A DNA stretch of 8,888 nucleotides. Source: an uncultured Ruminococcus sp. (lineage in GTDB: Bacteria; Bacillota; Clostridia; Oscillospirales; Ruminococcaceae). This document shows positions 5,072-8,888 of the stretch, piece after piece; the first letter of the stretch is position 1; the number at the start of each line of letters is the position of its first letter. The notes beneath the pieces are model-generated. The model had not been told where the DNA came from. It saw nothing but the letters and a program-made list of their open reading frames with translations, and ran no database searches. The position numbers and the translations under genes are program-made. The DNA lies in assembly GCA_946183385.1 (NCBI GenBank), contig CAMHBN010000063.1:1-8888 (forward strand), written 5' to 3'.

Positions 5072-7414
5072 TCAGCCACCTATTGCGAGCCCGATGAGGT
5101 GTACGGCTGTGGCTGCGAGCCATGCAAGTCCGCACTGCCACGCGACTACGAAGAACGCCCACTTTCTGCCGTATTCTCGGCGGATTGAGGCTATTGCCGC
5201 CACGCACGGAGTGTACAGCAGCGAGAACACGAGCAGCGAAGCCGCGGTCAGCGTCGACATGAATGCGGTAACGTCTTCGCCGAAGAGTATCTTCATCGTC
5301 GAAACTACGCTCTCCTTGGCGATGAAGCCCGTCACGAGCGACACGCAGATACGCCAGTCCCCGAGCCCTGCGGGCTTCATTATCGGCGCCGCGAGCCGTG
5401 CTATCGCGGCGAGAATGCTGTCCTCGGCGTTGTCAACGAGCGCAAGGCGGAGGTTGAAGCTCTGGAGGAACCATACGGCGATAGTCGCGATGAGTATGAC
5501 CGTGAACGCCCTCTGGAGGAAGTCCTTCGCCTTCTCCCACAGGAGCTGCGCGGTGTTTCTCACACCCGGCATACGGTAGTTCGGAAGCTCCATGACGAAG
5601 GGGACGGGCTCGCCGCGGAAGATGGTGTACCTGTAGAGTATCGCCGCGAATATGCCGACGATAATGCCGAGCAGGTACAGCCCCGTCATAATGAGTCCGC
5701 CGTGCTTCGGGAAGAACGCGCTGATGAAAAACGCGTATATCGGCAGCTTCGCGGTGCAGCTCATGAACGGCGTGAGGAGAATGGTCATCTTGCGGTCGCG
5801 CTCACTGGGGAGGGTGCGCGTCGCCATAACGGCGGGGACGGTACAGCCGAAGCCAATGAGCAGGGGAACGATACTGCGTCCCGACAGACCTATTTTACGC
5901 AGCAGCTTATCCATTACGAAGGCTACCCTCGCGATATAGCCGCTGTCCTCGAGCAGCGACAGGAAGAGGAACAGTGTCACGATTATCGGCAGAAAGCTCA
6001 GCACGCTTCCCACGCCCGCGAATATGCCGTCGATTATGAGGCTGTGTATCGCGTCGTTGACGTTCGCCCTCGTGAGAGCGGCATCAGCCGCATCGGTGCA
6101 GTATCCGATACCGTCCTCGAGCAGCCCCTGCAGCCACGCTCCGATGACGTTGAACGTCAGCCAGAACACCAGTCCCATAATGCCGATAAATGCAGGGATA
6201 GCGGTGTATTTGCCCGTCAGTATCTTGTCTATGCGGCGGCTGCGGATGTGCTCCTTGCTCTCCTTGGGCTTGATGACGGTCTCGTCGCAGAGCCTGCGGA
6301 TGAAGCGGAAACGCATATCCGCGATAGCCGCGCTCTTGTCGAGCCCGCGTTCCTTCTCCATCTGACAGACTACGTGCTCCATGAGTGCTTCCTCGTTCTC
6401 GTCGAGGTTGAGCTGCGAGAGAATGAGCTCGTCGCCCTCCGCGACCTTGCTCGCCGCGAAGCGTATCGGCAGACCCGCCTGCTCGGCGTGGTCCTCGATG
6501 AGGTGCGAGATACCGTGCAGACAGCGGTGAACAGCGCCGCCGTTCTCGGACTTCTCGCAGAAGTCCTGTATTACAGGCGGCTCGCGGTAGTACGCGACGT
6601 GTATCGCGTGCTCGACGAGCTCCTCGATGCCCGAATTCTTGGCTGCGGAGATAGGCACGACAGGTACGCCGAGCATTTTCTCCATATCGTTGAAGTCGAT
6701 ACTGCCGCCGTTGGCGGTCAGCTCGTCCATCATATTGACGGCGACGACCATCGGGATATTGAGCTCGAGCAGCTGCATTGTGAGGTAGAGGTTGCGCTCG
6801 ATATTGGTGGCGTCAACGATGTTGATGATGGCGTGCGGCTTCTCGTTGAGGACGAAGTTACGCGAGACAATTTCCTCGCTCGTGTACGGCGACATCGAAT
6901 ATATGCCGGGGAGGTCTGTTATCAGCGTGTCGGGGTGACCCTTGATAGCGCCGTCCTTGCGGTCAACGGTGACACCGGGGAAGTTGCCGACGTGCTGCTT
7001 CGAGCCCGTCAGGCGGTTGAAAAGCGTAGTCTTGCCGCTGTTCTGATTGCCGACGAGCGCGAACGTCATAACCGTACCTGCGGGCAGGGGAGAGCCGCTG
7101 CCCTTTGGGTGGTATTTGCCTCCCTCGCCGAGACCCGGGTGCTCGGAGCGCTTCTTCTCGCTTTTTTTGCGCTCGGAAGCCGTTTTAGCGGCTATCGGTT
7201 CGACGTCTATCAGCTCCGCGTCGGCAAGGCGGAGGGTGAGCTCATAGCCGTGGAGGGTGAGCTCCATAGGGTCGCCCATCGGCGCGAGCTTGGAGACTGT
7301 GATCTCCGTATTCGGGATTATACCCATATCGAGGAAGTGCTGTCGGAGAGCGCCTTCGCCGCCTATCTGCGTGACCTTGACGGTATCTCCGACCCTGATT
7401 TCTTTAAGTGTCAT
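5072..7414 (-). CDS. feoB: Fused FeoA-FeoB ferrous iron transporter
   Basis: A 780-residue Fe(II) uptake protein of the inner membrane. Residues 1-72 are a FeoA (SH3-like) domain beginning MTLKEIRVGDTVKV, normally a separate small protein. A charged linker (about 73-114) joins it to the FeoB G domain: G1 GNQNSGKT 122-129, Thr149 in PGVTVD (G2), G3 DLPG 167-170, G4 NMMD 227-230, G5 SA 256-257. A helical region to about 400 leads into the membrane part, with the conserved GFGCTVPAVMATRT (521-534), LTPFMSCTAKLPIY (547-560), GFIAKE (696-701) and LLYTPCVAA (732-740); these hold the Cys residues linked to iron passage in the family. All key motifs are intact and the length fits a full FeoA+FeoB. 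The start is supported by AGGAG (7428-7424) nine bases upstream. It forms an operon with the Cys-rich protein and is probably iron-repressed (see the operator). Confidence 0.97.
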   Translation of the reverse strand: MTLKEIRVGDTVKVTQIGGEGALRQHFLDMGIIPNTEITVSKLAPMGDPMELTLHGYELTLRLADAELIDVEPIAAKTASERKKSEKKRSEHPGLGEGGKYHPKGSGSPLPAGTVMTFALVGNQNSGKTTLFNRLTGSKQHVGNFPGVTVDRKDGAIKGHPDTLITDLPGIYSMSPYTSEEIVSRNFVLNEKPHAIINIVDATNIERNLYLTMQLLELNIPMVVAVNMMDELTANGGSIDFNDMEKMLGVPVVPISAAKNSGIEELVEHAIHVAYYREPPVIQDFCEKSENGGAVHRCLHGISHLIEDHAEQAGLPIRFAASKVAEGDELILSQLNLDENEEALMEHVVCQMEKERGLDKSAAIADMRFRFIRRLCDETVIKPKESKEHIRSRRIDKILTGKYTAIPAFIGIMGLVFWLTFNVIGAWLQGLLEDGIGYCTDAADAALTRANVNDAIHSLIIDGIFAGVGSVLSFLPIIVTLFLFLSLLEDSGYIARVAFVMDKLLRKIGLSGRSIVPLLIGFGCTVPAVMATRTLPSERDRKMTILLTPFMSCTAKLPIYAFFISAFFPKHGGLIMTGLYLLGIIVGIFAAILYRYTIFRGEPVPFVMELPNYRMPGVRNTAQLLWEKAKDFLQRAFTVILIATIAVWFLQSFNLRLALVDNAEDSILAAIARLAAPIMKPAGLGDWRICVSLVTGFIAKESVVSTMKILFGEDVTAFMSTLTAASLLVFSLLYTPCVAAIASIRREYGRKWAFFVVAWQCGLAWLAATAVHLIGLAIGG

Positions 7415-7443
7415 TATTATCTGCTCCTAACTGATTATCCTTC

Positions 7444-7479
7444 TTAGTATATTCTAACACTAACGGAGAACAGTGTCAA
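7444..7479 (-). promoter_or_regulatory. feo promoter with overlapping palindromic operator
   Basis: Reading the - strand, TTGACA (7479-7474), a 17-base spacer and TAGAAT (7456-7451) form a near-consensus sigma-A promoter with an extended -10 (TG one base upstream). The -10 lies inside TTAGTATATTCTAACACTAA (7444-7463), whose outer five bases on each side are perfectly inverted (TTAGT/ACTAA). The outer half-sites recall the TTAGG/CCTAA arms of DtxR/IdeR-type boxes. Placement over the -10 suits a repressor. Iron control is expected for feo, but whether the regulator is DtxR-like or Fur-like cannot be told from the site. Confidence 0.7.
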
Positions 7480-7514
7480 TTTTCCTGCGTTTGTATTTAC
7501 AAACTGTACTGTAT

Positions 7515-7714
7515 GGGCGCCCTTTGGGCGTCCGTTGGCATACGAAAAACTTGCGGGACGCCGAGGGCGGCGTCCCCTACATGGATACGTTGAATCAACC
7601 GAATGTAGGGGCGGATATTATCCGCCCACAAACATACAAACGGATTATCGGGCGAACACTGTTCGCCTGCCCCCAATACCGCAAATTCACGGGCGGCGGG
7701 ACGCCGCCCCTACA
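7515..7714. repeat. Mosaic of GC-rich intergenic hairpin repeats, including copy 2
   Basis: The roughly 450 bases between feoB and the phosphatase gene hold no convincing gene. Four separate hairpin modules are visible: GGGCGCCC 7515-7522 with GGGCGTCC 7526-7533 (one G-T pair); GGGACGCCG 7555-7563 with CGGCGTCCC 7568-7576; the copy-2 unit 7604-7666, homologous to 4817-4879; and GGGCGGCG 7691-7698 with CGCCGCCC 7702-7709. TGTAGGGG at 7604 and CCCCTACA at 7707-7714 are inverted ends of the second half. CCCCTACA also follows the second hairpin (7574-7581). None has a T-run, so these are not terminators. They look like a nested dispersed-repeat cluster. Confidence 0.7.
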
Positions 7715-7769
7715 ATCTGAGCTCTGAGCTCTCCAAAGCCGTTTTCACCAAATATTCATCAAGGCGCTG

Positions 7770-7798
7770 TTGCTTTATGCGGGGAGGTATGATATAAT
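7770..7798 (+). promoter_or_regulatory. Promoter of the PP2C gene (extended -10)
   Basis: TATAAT at 7793-7798 matches the -10 consensus perfectly and is preceded by TGA (7790-7792), an extended -10. TTGCTT at 7770-7775 lies exactly 17 bases upstream as a weak -35. The phosphatase start is about 70 bases downstream. The extended -10 would compensate for the poor -35. Confidence 0.75.
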
Positions 7799-7809
7799 AA
7801 TAATGTTGA

Positions 7810-7829
7810 ACAAAATCGACTTTTGTCGA
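7810..7829 (+). promoter_or_regulatory. Two mutually exclusive inverted repeats in the PP2C leader
   Basis: ACAAAA (7810-7815) can pair with TTTTGT (7821-7826), and TCGAC (7816-7820) can pair with GTCGA (7825-7829). The arms overlap, so only one hairpin can form at a time. The site lies just after the likely transcription start. It may be an operator or an mRNA element, but it is short and could be chance. Confidence 0.3.
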
Positions 7830-7869
7830 AGCGGACAGATAAAAACACCGCACGAAAGAGATGATAGCA

Positions 7870-8730
7870 ATGTTTGGATTATTCGGTAAAAAGGAAGAGC
7901 CGTACGTGTCCATACTCGCGGGAACGGAGGACGAGCCCGAGGAGTTCGAGGGCGAGGGACTGCTCGTGTCGGCAGTCTCGGATGTCGGCTTCGTCCGCAA
8001 GGGAAACGAGGACAGCTTCTACGCGGACGGCATAGGCGTCAAGCCCGAGGAGAACTGCCTCCTGAGCAAAAAGGTCGGCGGACACGAGAGGTACATCTTC
8101 GCCGTGTGCGACGGCATGGGCGGAGAGGCTTACGGCGAGGTCGCCTCAAATATAGCGGTCACGTCTATCGACAAGCGCTCGGACGTGATACGCTGCGTCA
8201 GCATTGAGAGGCTCCACGGAGCTGTCAATGACTGCGCCGATGCCGCAAACGCAGCGATATGCCGTATGGCGGAGCAGAAAAAATGCGGCAGGAGCGGCTC
8301 CACGCTCGCGATGGTGTGCATAGACAACGGCACGGTGTACAGCTTCAACCTCGGTGACAGCCGCGTTTACTACTACAGCGGCGGGAACATCACCCGCCTC
8401 TCGCAGGACCACACTCTTGCGGCGCAGAAGCTCAGGGACGGCGAGCTCACAGCGGAGATACGCAACAGCTCCGACGCGCACAAGCTCATAACCTTTCTCG
8501 GCGTGGACGACGACAGCGTCGGGCTGACTGCTTATGCCTCCGAGCCCGTGGAGCTCGGCGACGGCAAGGTGCTCCTGTGCAGCGACGGGCTGACGGATAT
8601 GTGCTCGGACGAGGAGATAGCGAAGGTGCTCGGCGAGGAGCACGCCAACTACTCCGAGGCGCTCGCGGAGAAGGCACTCAGCAAGGGCGGCTGGGACAAT
8701 GTGACGTGCATCGTGATAAGCAAGGCATAA
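7870..8730 (+). CDS. PP2C-family Ser/Thr protein phosphatase
   Basis: A 286-residue cytosolic metal-dependent phosphatase that would remove phosphate from Ser/Thr residues, usually opposing Hanks-type kinases. ATG 7870 (MFGLFGKK) is chosen because GAAAGAG 7854-7860 lies nine bases upstream; the in-frame ATG 7861 abuts that site. After a short acidic N-terminal stretch the PP2C motifs come in order (numbered from 7870): RKGNEDS 43-49, CDGMGG 80-85, GSTLA 143-147, NLGDSRVY 160-167, SQDHT 178-182, SDGLTD 237-242 and WDN 275-277. The metal-binding Asp residues (48, 81, 239, 276) are all present, so it should be active. The length matches the bacterial PrpC/Stp family with a small N-terminal extension. 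It has its own promoter and terminator; no kinase gene is in view, so the partner is unknown. Confidence 0.95.
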   Translation: MFGLFGKKEEPYVSILAGTEDEPEEFEGEGLLVSAVSDVGFVRKGNEDSFYADGIGVKPEENCLLSKKVGGHERYIFAVCDGMGGEAYGEVASNIAVTSIDKRSDVIRCVSIERLHGAVNDCADAANAAICRMAEQKKCGRSGSTLAMVCIDNGTVYSFNLGDSRVYYYSGGNITRLSQDHTLAAQKLRDGELTAEIRNSSDAHKLITFLGVDDDSVGLTAYASEPVELGDGKVLLCSDGLTDMCSDEEIAKVLGEEHANYSEALAEKALSKGGWDNVTCIVISKA

Positions 8731-8735
8731 TAATT

Positions 8736-8761
8736 AAAGGGAGGCAATTGCCTCCCTTTTT
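8736..8761. terminator. Intrinsic terminator after the PP2C gene
   Basis: GGGAGGC (8739-8745) pairs with GCCTCCC (8750-8756) around an AATT loop and is followed by five T's (8757-8761), six bases after the phosphatase stop. On the other strand the stem is followed by TTTAATTATTA, so it may also weakly terminate the short reading frame arriving from the right. Confidence 0.9.
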
Positions 8762-8768
8762 CTGTGCG

Positions 8769-8888
8769 TCAGACGTAGATATACGGCGTGACAGGCGCAT
8801 CCTCACGCGAGAGCTTGTTGACGGTGAGAAATGCGAGAATGGTTATCACTATCTTGAACCTTGGGTCAAGCTTGTGGATAACGCTGTC
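8769..8888 (-). pseudogene. Truncated EcfT-like gene remnant (5' end outside window)
   Basis: Reading the - strand from the window edge, 39 codons end at TGA 8771-8769 and begin DSVIHKLDPRFKIVITILAF. The V(I)H(K/R)LDPR(T/F)K motif followed by a hydrophobic helix is the N-terminal signature of EcfT/CbiQ, the T component of energy-coupling factor vitamin and metal transporters. EcfT normally continues for more than 200 residues with several membrane helices after this motif, but here the frame ends about 20 residues on with an unrelated tail (NKLSREDAPVTPYIYV). The bases beyond the stop hold a terminator and the phosphatase gene, so no frameshifted continuation exists. It is most likely a decayed fragment; a small intact protein, or the end of a different protein that happens to carry the motif, cannot be excluded. 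Confidence 0.5.

Noticed and set aside
5702..7447. A 581-codon open frame on the + strand opposite feoB
   Set aside because: It lies almost wholly antisense to an unmistakable FeoA-FeoB gene, and its translation is Arg/Val/Asp-rich with no recognisable motifs. It follows from the GC-rich codon use of feoB.

Overview
The window looks like chromosomal DNA from a gut-type Clostridia, probably Oscillospiraceae/Ruminococcus-like. The reasons are moderately high GC with frequent ATA isoleucine codons, AGGAGG-type ribosome binding sites, a fused FeoA-FeoB transporter followed by its small Cys-rich partner, and GC-rich hairpin repeats between genes. The genus assignment is inference.

Region 1 (1-4807, + strand) is the unusual part. 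It starts inside an AAA+ ATPase gene of the McrB-like type; Walker B, sensor 1 and an arginine finger are visible. After about 400 bases of hairpin-rich non-coding DNA comes a 992-residue protein that joins four parts: an N-terminal region resembling DUF2357 (the McrC N-terminal family), a long charged ER/K helical region, a transmembrane helix with an extracytoplasmic ER/SipW-type signal peptidase domain (Ser816/His859), and a second membrane helix with a cytosolic tail. Two small genes follow closely: a single-pass membrane protein that overlaps the end of the large gene, and a 75-residue helical protein. I read these four genes as one candidate system linking a cytosolic AAA+/DUF2357 module to a membrane peptidase. 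I know of no described function for this combination.

Region 2 (4808-4932) holds a hairpin repeat and a strong bidirectional terminator between the convergent region 1 and feo transcription units.

Region 3 (4915-7480, - strand) is a ferrous iron uptake operon: a FeoA-FeoB fusion and a 51-residue FeoB-associated Cys-rich membrane protein one base downstream. Its extended -10 promoter lies inside a 20-base palindrome that is a candidate iron-repressor operator.

Region 4 (7480-7870) is non-coding. It holds several GC-rich hairpin modules, one homologous to the repeat in region 2 with compensatory stem changes, and then a clear promoter. Region 5 (7870-8761) is a single-gene PP2C-family Ser/Thr phosphatase with a strong terminator. 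At the right edge, on the - strand, lies the end of a short reading frame carrying the N-terminal motif of EcfT (ECF transporter T component), which looks like a truncated gene.
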